DNA from: Tianweitania populi
Lineage (GTDB): Bacteria > Pseudomonadota > Alphaproteobacteria > Rhizobiales > Rhizobiaceae
Direction of reading: 5' to 3'
Assembly (NCBI RefSeq): GCF_014652875.1
Contig: NZ_BMZQ01000002.1
Location: forward strand, 434,001 to 498,000
Length of the DNA stretch: 64,000 bases
The first letter of the stretch is position 1. The number at the start of each line of letters is the position of its first letter. The notes below the pieces were generated by a model that did no database searches, had not been told where the DNA came from, and saw only the letters and a program-made list of their open reading frames with translations. This document shows positions 18,715 through 27,446 of this stretch, piece by piece. The position numbers were made by a program, and so were the translations under genes.

Positions 18715-19577
18715 GTGGTTACGCGGGAGTGCCACGGACGGGCGCGCCGGGCCAGGTGAAGGAAGTCACCAGCCTCGCCAATCCCGTCATCAAGGACATC
18801 AAGTCGCTGGCGCTGAAGAAATTCCGGGACCAGCAGAACGCGTTCCTGGCGGAGGGGCTGAAGCTCGTCATCGACGCGCTCGATCTTGGCTGGACCATCA
18901 AAACGCTGGTCTTCGCCAAGTCTGCTCTGGGCAATCCGCTGGTCGAGAAGGTGGCGGCGCGCTCGGTGGCGGCTGGCGCGCTGGTGCTGGAAGTCAGCGA
19001 AAAGGTGCTGACGTCGGTGACCCGCAAGGACAATCCGCAGACCGTGCTCGGCGTGTTCGAGCAGAAGCTCACCGCTTTGCGCGACGTTCGCCTGTCCGGC
19101 TCCGATGTCTGGGTGGCGCTCGACCGCATTCGCGACCCCGGCAATCTCGGTACGGTGATCCGCACGGCTGATGCTGTCGGTGCCAAGGGTGTGCTGCTGG
19201 TCGGAGACTGCGTGGATCCATTCGCGCTGGAAACCGTGCGCGCCACGATGGGCTCGATCTTTGCCGTGCCGCTGGTGAAAGCCACGCCGGACGCCTTTCT
19301 CGCTTGGCGCAAGGAGTTCAAGGGCCTCGTTGCCGGCACGCATCTGAAGGGTGCCGTGGATTATCGCAGCGTCAGATTTGCCGACAAACCGGTCGTTCTT
19401 CTAATGGGCAATGAAAGTCAGGGCTTGCCGGAGCCGCTCGCCGAGCGCTGCGATGTGCTGTTGCGCATTCCCCAGGCCGGGCGCGCCGACTCGCTGAATC
19501 TGGCGGTTGCCACCGGCATCATGCTTTACGAAGTGCGCCGTTCCGCGCTCATTCTCGACGGAGTGCCCGCCGCGTGA
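18711..19577 (+). CDS. TrmH/SpoU-family RNA 2'-O-methyltransferase
   Basis: A 288-residue SPOUT methyltransferase. The N-terminal substrate-binding domain ([22 protein letters not shown]) precedes a C-terminal knot with motif 1 [17 protein letters not shown], motif 2 [10 protein letters not shown] and motif 3 [17 protein letters not shown], which contain the catalytic Arg, Glu and Asn. It methylates a ribose 2'-OH in rRNA or tRNA; RlmB-like 23S rRNA activity is plausible but not shown. Its ATG overlaps the upstream methyltransferase stop, and its TGA overlaps the lspA GTG, so three genes are translationally coupled. Confidence 0.88.
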   Translation: MSGYAGVPRTGAPGQVKEVTSLANPVIKDIKSLALKKFRDQQNAFLAEGLKLVIDALDLGWTIKTLVFAKSALGNPLVEKVAARSVAAGALVLEVSEKVLTSVTRKDNPQTVLGVFEQKLTALRDVRLSGSDVWVALDRIRDPGNLGTVIRTADAVGAKGVLLVGDCVDPFALETVRATMGSIFAVPLVKATPDAFLAWRKEFKGLVAGTHLKGAVDYRSVRFADKPVVLLMGNESQGLPEPLAERCDVLLRIPQAGRADSLNLAVATGIMLYEVRRSALILDGVPAA

Positions 19578-20068
19578 ACCTGCGTTCCTTCCTGATCTAC
19601 TGCCTGATCGCCGCTTTCGCCGTTCTGTTCGACCAAGTGGTCAAGGAATGGGTCGAGATCGATATGGTGATGTACCAGCAGATCGACCTCCTGCCCTTCT
19701 TCGCGCTGTTTCGCACTCATAATACCGGCATCGCCTTTTCCATGTTCTCGACGCTCGGCGCACCGGCATTGGTGGCGCTGACGCTGGGCGTGGTGGCGCT
19801 GGTGCTGTATCTCTCCTGGCGCACGGCACCACATCAGGTCGCCGCACGTCTCGGCTTTGCGCTTATCATCGGCGGGGCGATCGGCAATCTGATCGACCGC
19901 GTCACGCTCGGCTATGTCATCGATTATTTCCTGTTCCACACGCCGGCCTGGTCGTTCGCCGTGTTCAACCTGGCCGACGCCTTCATTACGGTGGGCGCTG
20001 GTTTGGTGGTCTTGCAAGAAGTGCTGGACTGGCGGCGCGATCGTGGTGCCGCAAAAAACGGCTCCTGA
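19574..20068 (+). CDS. lspA: Lipoprotein signal peptidase (signal peptidase II)
   Basis: A 164-residue inner-membrane aspartyl protease that removes signal peptides from prolipoproteins after lipid attachment. Four membrane helices are visible. The conserved motifs are DQVVKEW near the N-terminus, HNTGIAFS (49-56), GNLIDR (104-109) with downstream VIDYFLF (Asp117) and FNLADAFI (Asp135); Asp117 and Asp135 are the expected catalytic pair. The start is GTG and overlaps the previous stop by four bases. Confidence 0.95.
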   Translation: MNLRSFLIYCLIAAFAVLFDQVVKEWVEIDMVMYQQIDLLPFFALFRTHNTGIAFSMFSTLGAPALVALTLGVVALVLYLSWRTAPHQVAARLGFALIIGGAIGNLIDRVTLGYVIDYFLFHTPAWSFAVFNLADAFITVGAGLVVLQEVLDWRRDRGAAKNGS

Positions 20069-20177
20069 ACAGGGCGGCTGAAAGGTCGCAGGCAGCAAAC
20101 GGCGCGTTCGGCGTTTCCGGTAAAATCCGATGAAACTGCCGAAAGCTTCCTCAACAGGCGGCTGCTAAACTGCTTGC

Positions 20178-22442
20178 ATGGTGGCCGTGCTCAAAACCAA
20201 ACCAATTCGACAGGCGCAGGTCCAAAACGGACCTGTGAGCCCCGCCCGCACTGCCGCCTTCGTGCATCGGCAGAGCCACGCCAGATCATGGTCCCTGCCG
20301 ACTTGGCTGCCATGGCTTTGGTTCGGTCTGATGCTTGCCACGCTAGCGCTTGGCGGTGTCGCTTACCTCAGTGGTGCACCACTCTTCATCCCTGCAGCAC
20401 TTGGCATTCTGTTCGTGGTCAAGCTGGCAGTGTTTGCCTATGCGCTGACCTCGCACCGCCGCGAGATGCAGAAGGGCGCGGCTGCGCTCAACCGCCGCCA
20501 ATGGGAAATCGAGTCGCTTTCGGGCAAGATGTGGGCCCTGCAGGAAAGCGAAGAGCGCTTGCGCAGCCTGCTCGATGCGTTGGGCGACCTGGTTGTGCAT
20601 CGCGACGGCGATGGCCGTATTCTTTACGCCAATGATGGGCTCGGCCTTCTTCTGGACCGCGATCCGCTCTCCCTTGCCGGTCAGCACTTGACCGATCTTG
20701 GCGTCGATATCAGCTTGGTGCCGGATGCCGCCTTTGTGGAAGGCGAATGTTTGAGCTCCACCGATGTGGCGATCCAGACGCCAAATGGCGTTCGCTGGTT
20801 CTCCTGGATCGAGCACTCCATGCGCGATCCCTCCAGCGGTACCGTTTCGCATCGCGCGATCGCCCGCGACATCACCGGCCGCAAGCGGGCCGAGACGGAA
20901 GCCATCGCCGCGCGTGAACGGGCTGAGGACGCCAACAAGGCGAAGTCGCGCTTCCTGGCGACCGTCAGCCACGAAATTCGCACGCCCATGAATGGCATTA
21001 TCGGCATGGCCAAGCTGCTTGCCGACACCAATCTTTCGCCGGAACAGCAGACCTATGTCGGCGCGGTTTCGACCTCCGGCGAGCATCTGCTGACGCTGAT
21101 CGAAGACCTGCTCGATTATTCCAAGATCGAGGCCGGACGTTTCGAGATCGAGCTGCAGAAAGTCTCGCCGCGCGAGTTGAGCGAGAATGTCGTGGAACTG
21201 CTGGCCGCGCGCGCTTACTCGAAGAACATCGGCCTCGGCGTGCGGGTGGCACCCGATGTGCCGACGCTGATTTCCACGGATCCGGGACGGCTGCGGCAGG
21301 TGCTGATCAACCTGATCGGCAATGCGGTGAAGTTTACTGAAACCGGCGGCGTTCTGGTGGATGTGTCCGTCACCGACGATGGCGACTGGCCGGCCATCCG
21401 CTTCGGCGTGCGCGATACCGGCCCCGGCCTGGCGCAAAGCGATGCGGCCCGTATTTTCGGCGAGTTCGAACAAGGCGACGGCACCACGACGCGGCGCTAT
21501 GGCGGTGCAGGGCTCGGCCTTGCCATCTCAAAACGCATCGTGGAAGCCATGCAGGGCACGATCGGCGTCGAGGCCGCTCCCGGCGAAGGCGCGATCTTTT
21601 GCGTGACGCTGCCGCTCGATGCGCAGAGCGAACCGCCTGGCAAAGCGACGGCATTGGCTGGATGCCGTGCTGTGATCCTGTCTGATCTCGGCATCGAGGT
21701 GGAAGCGCTGGCGACAACGATCCGGGATCATGGCGGCCGCGTCACGATCGCGGACACAGTCGAACAGGCAGCTCTGTGCCGGGACTGCAATGTGATCCTG
21801 ATCGATGCCCGTTTGGAGGATGGCGACGGCAGCTGTTTGGCCGCTCTTCGCGCTGCCGGCCTCACCAACGTTCCGGCCATCACCCTGATTGCGCCGGACA
21901 ATCGCGGGCGGCTGGCTCGGCTGCATGAGCAGGGTTATGCGCATTTCCTTGCGCGGCCGGTTCGCACGGAAACGCTGTTGCGCGTTCTTCTTGCAGCCCT
22001 CGCCGTGACAGCAGCGCCTGATCAGCCCAAAGCGTCCCCGCGCTTGCCGCAGCCGTCTGCCAACCGCAGCCGCTCGATCCTGATTGCCGAGGACAACGAG
22101 ATCAACGCGCTGCTGGCTCGCTCTGCGCTGGCCAAGGCGGGACACCGGGTGAAGGTCGTTGGCAATGGCCGTGCGGCGGTGGATGCCGTGACGCAGGCGG
22201 GTGAAGGACAGGCGCCGGACATCGTTCTGATGGACCTGCATATGCCGGTGATGGACGGGTTGGATGCCATCGCCATGATCCGCAAGCATGAAGAAGAAAA
22301 GGGCACACAGCCGGTGCCGATTATCGTGCTTTCGGCCGACGGGCAGGAAAAAACCCGCCACCATGTCCTGGCTCATGGCGCAACCGGGTTCGTCGCCAAG
22401 CCGCTCGACCCCGCCACCTTGCTGAACGCCGTGGAAGCGTAA
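20178..22442 (+). CDS. PAS-containing hybrid sensor histidine kinase
   Basis: A 754-residue membrane kinase. Two helices near 42-62 and 68-90 anchor it; a short coiled region leads to a PAS domain (about 124-232), then HisKA with His265 in ATVSHEIRTPMNG, and an HATPase domain (about 370-480) with NLIGNAVKFTE and GAGLGLAISKR. Residues 495-610 look like a receiver fold lacking the acidic pair and the conserved Lys, and the C-terminal receiver has Asp686 in LMDLHMPVMDG. No response regulator gene is adjacent, so the partner is unknown. It precedes olsB by 116 bases. Confidence 0.9.
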   Translation: MVAVLKTKPIRQAQVQNGPVSPARTAAFVHRQSHARSWSLPTWLPWLWFGLMLATLALGGVAYLSGAPLFIPAALGILFVVKLAVFAYALTSHRREMQKGAAALNRRQWEIESLSGKMWALQESEERLRSLLDALGDLVVHRDGDGRILYANDGLGLLLDRDPLSLAGQHLTDLGVDISLVPDAAFVEGECLSSTDVAIQTPNGVRWFSWIEHSMRDPSSGTVSHRAIARDITGRKRAETEAIAARERAEDANKAKSRFLATVSHEIRTPMNGIIGMAKLLADTNLSPEQQTYVGAVSTSGEHLLTLIEDLLDYSKIEAGRFEIELQKVSPRELSENVVELLAARAYSKNIGLGVRVAPDVPTLISTDPGRLRQVLINLIGNAVKFTETGGVLVDVSVTDDGDWPAIRFGVRDTGPGLAQSDAARIFGEFEQGDGTTTRRYGGAGLGLAISKRIVEAMQGTIGVEAAPGEGAIFCVTLPLDAQSEPPGKATALAGCRAVILSDLGIEVEALATTIRDHGGRVTIADTVEQAALCRDCNVILIDARLEDGDGSCLAALRAAGLTNVPAITLIAPDNRGRLARLHEQGYAHFLARPVRTETLLRVLLAALAVTAAPDQPKASPRLPQPSANRSRSILIAEDNEINALLARSALAKAGHRVKVVGNGRAAVDAVTQAGEGQAPDIVLMDLHMPVMDGLDAIAMIRKHEEEKGTQPVPIIVLSADGQEKTRHHVLAHGATGFVAKPLDPATLLNAVEA

Positions 22443-22558
22443 CACAGCCGGCTCATTTCGACGCCGGATACAGCGGCTGACATCAGGCAGTCGCTTTCAT
22501 GTCACCGTCATGTGATATTAGCCGCGTATCCGATCGATGGGTCCACGGGGAATCAGCC

Positions 22559-23422
22559 ATGAATCACGTGTCGTTCGAGTTCGACGCCAGCCGTTTGACA
22601 ACTGGCTTGCCGCTTGCAGTCACGCCATCTGCAACCCTGCTGCCCCTAGGCAAGATCGGCTCGTTGGAAGCGCGGCTGGCGACAAGCGAGGCGGAGATCG
22701 AAGCCGCGCAGAAGCTCCGTTTCAGCGTGTTCTACGAGGAACTCGGTGCGACACGGCAGGAGGCCCATCGGCTGGATCAGCGCGATGCCGACCGCTTCGA
22801 CAGCATCTGCGATCATCTCCTGGTGTTCGACACGGCGCTCCCAGGTCCCAGCGCAAAACAGATCGTCGGCTGCTATCGGCTGCTGCGCCAGGAAACGGCG
22901 GATGCGACGGGCGGCTTCTATTCTGCGGACGAGTTCGAGTTCGACAAGCTCGTTGCCCGCCATCCCGGCCTCAACTTCCTCGAGCTCGGCCGCTCCTGCG
23001 TTTTGCCGGCTTATCGGTCCAAGCGCACGATCGAACTCCTGTGGCAGGCGATCTGGGCTTACGTGAAGCATCACGGCATCGACGTGATGGCCGGCTGTGC
23101 GTCGTTCCACGGCACGATCCCCGCGGCCCATGCCGAAGCGCTGTCCTTCCTCGCGCATAACTGCACTGGGCAGGACGAATGGGCGGTGCGTGCGGTGGCC
23201 AAGCGCTTCGCACCAATGGACCTGATGCCTGCGGAAGCGATCAATGCCAAGGCAGCGCTGACCGCCATGCCTCCTCTCGTGAAGGGCTATCTGCGGCTAG
23301 GCGCCAAGTTCGGCGAGGGCTGCGTGGTCGATCACGATTTCGGAACGACGGATGTATTCGTGGTTCTGCCGATCAGCGCGATTTCGGAACGCTACATCAC
23401 CTATTACGGCGGCGCTTCCTGA
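22559..23422 (+). CDS. olsB: L-ornithine N-alpha-acyltransferase (ornithine lipid synthesis)
   Basis: A 287-residue GNAT-fold acyltransferase resembling OlsB, which transfers a 3-hydroxyacyl group from acyl carrier protein to ornithine in the first step of ornithine lipid synthesis. Matching features are LGSLEARLA-like start of the domain, AQKLRFSVFYEELGA, the CDHLLVFD strand, ELGRSCVLPAYRSKRTIELL and the YLRLGAKFGEGCVVDHDF-type end (quoted in part). The start at 22559 has GGGGAA upstream; an earlier ATG at 22499 is less likely. OlsA is not in this window. Phosphate limitation is the known inducer in rhizobia, but I see no convincing Pho box. Confidence 0.88.
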   Translation: MNHVSFEFDASRLTTGLPLAVTPSATLLPLGKIGSLEARLATSEAEIEAAQKLRFSVFYEELGATRQEAHRLDQRDADRFDSICDHLLVFDTALPGPSAKQIVGCYRLLRQETADATGGFYSADEFEFDKLVARHPGLNFLELGRSCVLPAYRSKRTIELLWQAIWAYVKHHGIDVMAGCASFHGTIPAAHAEALSFLAHNCTGQDEWAVRAVAKRFAPMDLMPAEAINAKAALTAMPPLVKGYLRLGAKFGEGCVVDHDFGTTDVFVVLPISAISERYITYYGGAS

Positions 23423-23430
23423 CGCTTGGA

Positions 23431-23859
23431 TCAGGCGCGGATCGCCACCAGCACCGCCCCTGTGCCGATCAGGATAACGCCGAGCCAGTTCACGCCCGAT
23501 AGTCTTTCACGCAGAAAGATCACGGCGAAAACGGCTACCAGAACGACGCTGAGCTTATCGATCGGCGCCACGCGCGCAGCATCCCCAATCTGCAGGGCTC
23601 TGAAGTAACAGAGCCAGGAGAGGCCCGTTGCAGCACCCGACAAAGCCAGAAAGAGCCAGGTCCGGTTGGAAATGGAAGATACCGGCTGCCACGCCCCCGT
23701 CGCGGCAACGATGGCAGCCGCAATGGCCAGAATCACGACTGTACGGATCAGCGTCGCGAGATCGGAATTGACGCCTTCCACGCCGATCTTGCCGAAGATC
23801 GCAGTCAGCGCGGCAAACACCGCCGACAGCAAGGCCCATAGCTGCCAGGATCCAAGCAT
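23431..23859 (-). CDS. Half-size EamA/DMT-family transporter
   Basis: A 142-residue membrane protein with five predicted helices, equal to one EamA repeat. Conserved pieces are WALLSAVFAALTAIFGKIG at the start, LSWLCYFRALQIGDAARVAPIDKLS (quoted in part: YFRALQIGDAARVAPIDK) and the ending FLRERLSGVNWLGV. Single-repeat EamA proteins such as YvaE-like members probably act as dimers. The ATG at 23859 has GGGAGAAG upstream and lies within the 3' end of the preceding gene by overlap, so translation is coupled. The substrate is unknown. Confidence 0.85.
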   Translation of the reverse strand: MLGSWQLWALLSAVFAALTAIFGKIGVEGVNSDLATLIRTVVILAIAAAIVAATGAWQPVSSISNRTWLFLALSGAATGLSWLCYFRALQIGDAARVAPIDKLSVVLVAVFAVIFLRERLSGVNWLGVILIGTGAVLVAIRA

Positions 23860-23864
23860 CGGCT

Positions 23865-24947
23865 TCACTTCTCCCACCCTACGCCAATCGGCTCTTCGTC
23901 GCGCTCATCCGCCTGCCGAACGAGATCGCGCGCGCGGTTCAGATCACCCGCATCAGCTTCGTCGGGACGGCTGACCGCATCGCGGTCTGGGCAAAGAACG
24001 AGATCGAACTGAACTGGGAAATGATCGGACCCGCCGGCTTCCAGCCGCTGCATGTCGACCAGCCGGAAATGCGCGGAATGGAACAAATGGTCGAGCGGCC
24101 AGCGCATGAACCAGTAGCGTGCATCGAAACTGTTGACCATGCGCCGCCCAATGCGGGGATCGAGCAGCCGGCTGATGCGGCGGAAGCGACGGGTGGTCTT
24201 TGACCAAGCGACATCGTTGAGATCGCCCGTGACGATCAGTGGACCGCTTTCCTTACGGGCGGCCAGTGATATCAGCGCCGTTTCGCCGTCGCGACCTTCC
24301 GTGCCCCGATGCGGCACCGGCGGCTCGGGGTGGATCGAATAAAGGCGGAAGCGCAGGCTTTCATCCAGCACCACGGTGGCAAAAATCGATGGCACGCCTT
24401 CGGTCAGAAGATCCTGCACGGACACGTCGTCCAGCCGGACCTTGGACACCATCGCCATGCCGTAGGAATTTTCTTGCGACTGGTCGACGCGATAGGGGTA
24501 GCGATCAAGCACCGGCGCCAGCCCATCCATCCAGGCTTTGTCGACTTCCATCAGGACAAGGATGTCGGGGTCGGACTGGTCGATGATGCGGATATGCCCT
24601 GCATAATCCCGGTTCGACATCTTTACGTTGGATGCGACGAGGCGGAAGCGTTCGCCGTGGTCAACGGCCGGATCGAAGTGCTTCGATTCCTTGCGCCAAA
24701 GCCGGGTGAACTCAGCGATGAACCAGGCCTGGAACAGAGCAACTGCGGCAAAGGTGAGCGGGAAGATCGGCTGATCGAACAATGCACCGCCGGATGCAAG
24801 CGACACAAACAAACAGGCCAGGGCTACAACGAGGATCTGCTGGCGGGGAAAATCGCCGATGCGCACGATGCCATGCGCGATCGGCAGAAACGGCATGACG
24901 GTGATCGCCACAAGAAGAACGGCCAGCACCGTTTGCGCAATCAGCAT
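23865..24947 (-). CDS. Membrane-anchored endonuclease/exonuclease/phosphatase family protein
   Basis: A 360-residue protein with three N-terminal membrane helices (about 5-25, 35-52, 60-80) and a C-terminal EEP domain. The metal and catalytic motifs are present: LVASNVKMSN, LVLMEVD with the Glu ligand, YSIHPEPP, GDLNDVAWS, and the final GSDHFPV His. The active site probably faces the periplasm. Members hydrolyse phosphodiesters, but the substrate of this VanW-less, three-helix group is unknown. The stop lies just upstream of the DMT gene start. Confidence 0.85.
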   Translation of the reverse strand: MLIAQTVLAVLLVAITVMPFLPIAHGIVRIGDFPRQQILVVALACLFVSLASGGALFDQPIFPLTFAAVALFQAWFIAEFTRLWRKESKHFDPAVDHGERFRLVASNVKMSNRDYAGHIRIIDQSDPDILVLMEVDKAWMDGLAPVLDRYPYRVDQSQENSYGMAMVSKVRLDDVSVQDLLTEGVPSIFATVVLDESLRFRLYSIHPEPPVPHRGTEGRDGETALISLAARKESGPLIVTGDLNDVAWSKTTRRFRRISRLLDPRIGRRMVNSFDARYWFMRWPLDHLFHSAHFRLVDMQRLEAGGSDHFPVQFDLVLCPDRDAVSRPDEADAGDLNRARDLVRQADERDEEPIGVGWEK

Positions 24948-25055
24948 TGCCTGGCTTTATCCTGTTCCGAGCAGCACTTGCCCATTGAGCAGCCGATATA
25001 GAGCGGAGGCCAGCGCTGGCGATGGGTTCGCCAACGCTGCCTCTGAGATGCGCGA

Positions 25056-27341
25056 TCAGGAGATCGCGTTGTAAGCCGCAATGGCCGCCATGTTGACGAG
25101 GTCGCTATCCCTGGCATTCAGCGGCACGATCTGCACCGGCTTGTTCAAGCCCACAAGCAGCGGGCCGATCACCGTGGAGCCGCCGAGTTCCTGCAGCATC
25201 TTGGTGGCGATCGAGGCGGAATGGAAGGCCGGCATGACCAGCACGTTGGCCGGGCCCGAAAGGCGGCAGAAGGGATATTGCGCCATCGCCTTGGGGTTGA
25301 GCGCGACATCGGCCGCCATCTCGCCATCATATTCGAAATCAACGCGGCGCTTGTCGAGGATCTTGACCGCTTCCTGGATGCGCTCGGAGCGCTCGCCCTG
25401 CGGGTGGCCGAAGGTTGAGTAAGCCAGCAGCGCGACGCGCGGCTCATAGCCCATGCGGCGCGCAAAGCCGGCAGTTTCTTCCGCGATGTCGGCGATCTCC
25501 ACGGCATTGGGCATGTCGTGCACCGCCGTATCGGCCACGATGACCGTACGCCCGCGCGACAGCACGATCGAGGCGCCAATGACGCGGTGGCCCGGGCGGG
25601 CGTCGATGACGTTGCGCACATCTTCCAGCACGGTGGAATAGTTGCGCGTCACACCCGTCACCATGGCATCCGCATCACCCAGCGCCACCATGGTCGCGCC
25701 GAAATAGTTGCGGTCATTGTTGATGAGGCGCTGGCAATCGCGCAGCAGGAAGCCGCGGCGTTGCAGGCGCTCATAGAGGTAGTCGGCGTAAAAGCCGTTA
25801 CGGCGGGACAGGCGTGCGTTGATGACCTCGATGCCGGGCTTGTCGAGATCGACGCCGGCTTGTGCGGCGTTTTCACGGATCACGTCATCGCGACCGATCA
25901 GGATGGCGGTGCCGAGTTCCTGGTTCACATAGGACACGGCGGCGCGCATGACCTGCTCTTCCTCGCCTTCGGCAAACACGACGCGCTTGGGCTTGCGGCG
26001 AACACTGTCGACGATGCGCTGCAAGGTGGAAGCGATCGGATCGCGGCGGGCCGACAATTGTTGGCGGTAGCGTTCGAGATCGGCAAGCGGCTTGCCCGCA
26101 ACGCCGGAGTCCATCGCAGCCTTGGCGACCGCCACCGGAATGGCGGAGATCAGACGCGGATCGAACGGCACGGGGATGATGTAGTTCGGGCCGAAGCGCG
26201 GGCGCGAGCCCTGATAGGCGGCAGCAACTTCGTCCGGCACGTCTTCCCGCGCGAGATCGGCCAGCGCCTGCGCGGCGGCCACCTTCATTTCGTCGTTGAT
26301 CGTGGTTGCCCGTACATCCAGCGCGCCACGGAAGATGTAGGGGAAGCCCAGCACGTTGTTGACCTGGTTCGGGTAATCCGAACGGCCGGTCGCCATGATC
26401 GCGTCGGTGCGGATCTCCGCCACTTCCTCCGGCGTGATTTCCGGATCGGGATTGGCCATGGCGAAGATGATCGGGTTCTTGGCCATGGACTGAACCATGG
26501 CCGGCGTCAGCGCGCCCTTGGCGGACAGGCCGAAGAAGATGTCGGCACCATCCAGCGCTTCCGCCAGCGTCCTCTTGTCGGTCGGCACCGCATGGGCCGA
26601 CTTCCACTGGTTCATGCCTTCCGTGCGGCCCTGATAAACCACGCCCTTGGTGTCGCACAGGATGACGTTTTCGGGCGTGAAGCCGAGCGACTTCACCAGT
26701 TCAATACAGGCGATGCCGGCAGCACCCGCGCCGTTGCAGACGAGCTTGGCCGACTTCATGTCGCGGCCGGTGATGGCCAGCGCGTTGATCAGGCCGGCGG
26801 TGGCGATGATCGCCGTGCCGTGCTGGTCGTCATGGAAGACGGGGATGTCCATCAGCTCGCGCAGTTTCTGCTCGATGATGAAGCATTCCGGTGCCTTGAT
26901 GTCTTCGAGATTGATGCCGCCGAAAGAAGGCCCGAGATAGCGCACGGCATTGATGAAGGCGTCGGCGTCTTCCGTGTCGACTTCGAGGTCGATTGAATCC
27001 ACATCGGCGAAGCGCTTGAACAGCACCGACTTGCCTTCCATCACCGGCTTGGAGGCCAGCGCGCCGAGATTGCCGAGGCCGAGAATTGCCGTACCGTTGG
27101 AGATCACGGCCACCATGTTGCCCTTGGTGGTGTAGTCGAAGGCCTTGGACGGATCCTCGGCAATCGCCTTCACCGGCACCGCGACGCCCGGCGAATAAGC
27201 CAGCGACAGGTCGCGCTGCGTCGCCATCGGCTTGGTGGGGTTGATCTCCAGCTTGCCGGGCCGGCCTTGCGCATGAAAATCAAGCGCTTCCTGCGGGCTG
27301 ACGGAGGGGCCGGTCGGCTCGTTGCGATCCTTCGGTGCCAT
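25056..27341 (-). CDS. maeB: NAD(P)-dependent malic enzyme with phosphotransacetylase-like domain
   Basis: A 761-residue fusion typical of rhizobial DME/TME. Residues about 1-430 form the malic enzyme, which decarboxylates malate to pyruvate: [22 protein letters not shown] with metal ligands, and NGAGAAGIA (Rossmann). Residues about 440-761 resemble phosphotransacetylase but in studied homologues have no such activity and act in oligomerisation and regulation. DME is required for dicarboxylate-fuelled nitrogen fixation in S. meliloti; TME uses NADP. I cannot decide NAD or NADP preference. It is divergent from mutS. Confidence 0.93.
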   Translation of the reverse strand: MAPKDRNEPTGPSVSPQEALDFHAQGRPGKLEINPTKPMATQRDLSLAYSPGVAVPVKAIAEDPSKAFDYTTKGNMVAVISNGTAILGLGNLGALASKPVMEGKSVLFKRFADVDSIDLEVDTEDADAFINAVRYLGPSFGGINLEDIKAPECFIIEQKLRELMDIPVFHDDQHGTAIIATAGLINALAITGRDMKSAKLVCNGAGAAGIACIELVKSLGFTPENVILCDTKGVVYQGRTEGMNQWKSAHAVPTDKRTLAEALDGADIFFGLSAKGALTPAMVQSMAKNPIIFAMANPDPEITPEEVAEIRTDAIMATGRSDYPNQVNNVLGFPYIFRGALDVRATTINDEMKVAAAQALADLAREDVPDEVAAAYQGSRPRFGPNYIIPVPFDPRLISAIPVAVAKAAMDSGVAGKPLADLERYRQQLSARRDPIASTLQRIVDSVRRKPKRVVFAEGEEEQVMRAAVSYVNQELGTAILIGRDDVIRENAAQAGVDLDKPGIEVINARLSRRNGFYADYLYERLQRRGFLLRDCQRLINNDRNYFGATMVALGDADAMVTGVTRNYSTVLEDVRNVIDARPGHRVIGASIVLSRGRTVIVADTAVHDMPNAVEIADIAEETAGFARRMGYEPRVALLAYSTFGHPQGERSERIQEAVKILDKRRVDFEYDGEMAADVALNPKAMAQYPFCRLSGPANVLVMPAFHSASIATKMLQELGGSTVIGPLLVGLNKPVQIVPLNARDSDLVNMAAIAAYNAIS

Positions 27342-27446
27342 ACTCGTTCCCTCTCTCTTTTCTCTTCTTGTGGAGCGTTCGGGATTAAGACTCCCAATCC
27401 CCCTCGTAAAGGCCGAAAACTACCTCACCTTCCGCCGAGGCCCGCT

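Noticed and set aside
25518-26996. A 492-codon plus-strand open frame
   Set aside because: It is the reverse of the malic enzyme coding strand, a typical GC-rich antisense frame with His/Arg-rich translation.
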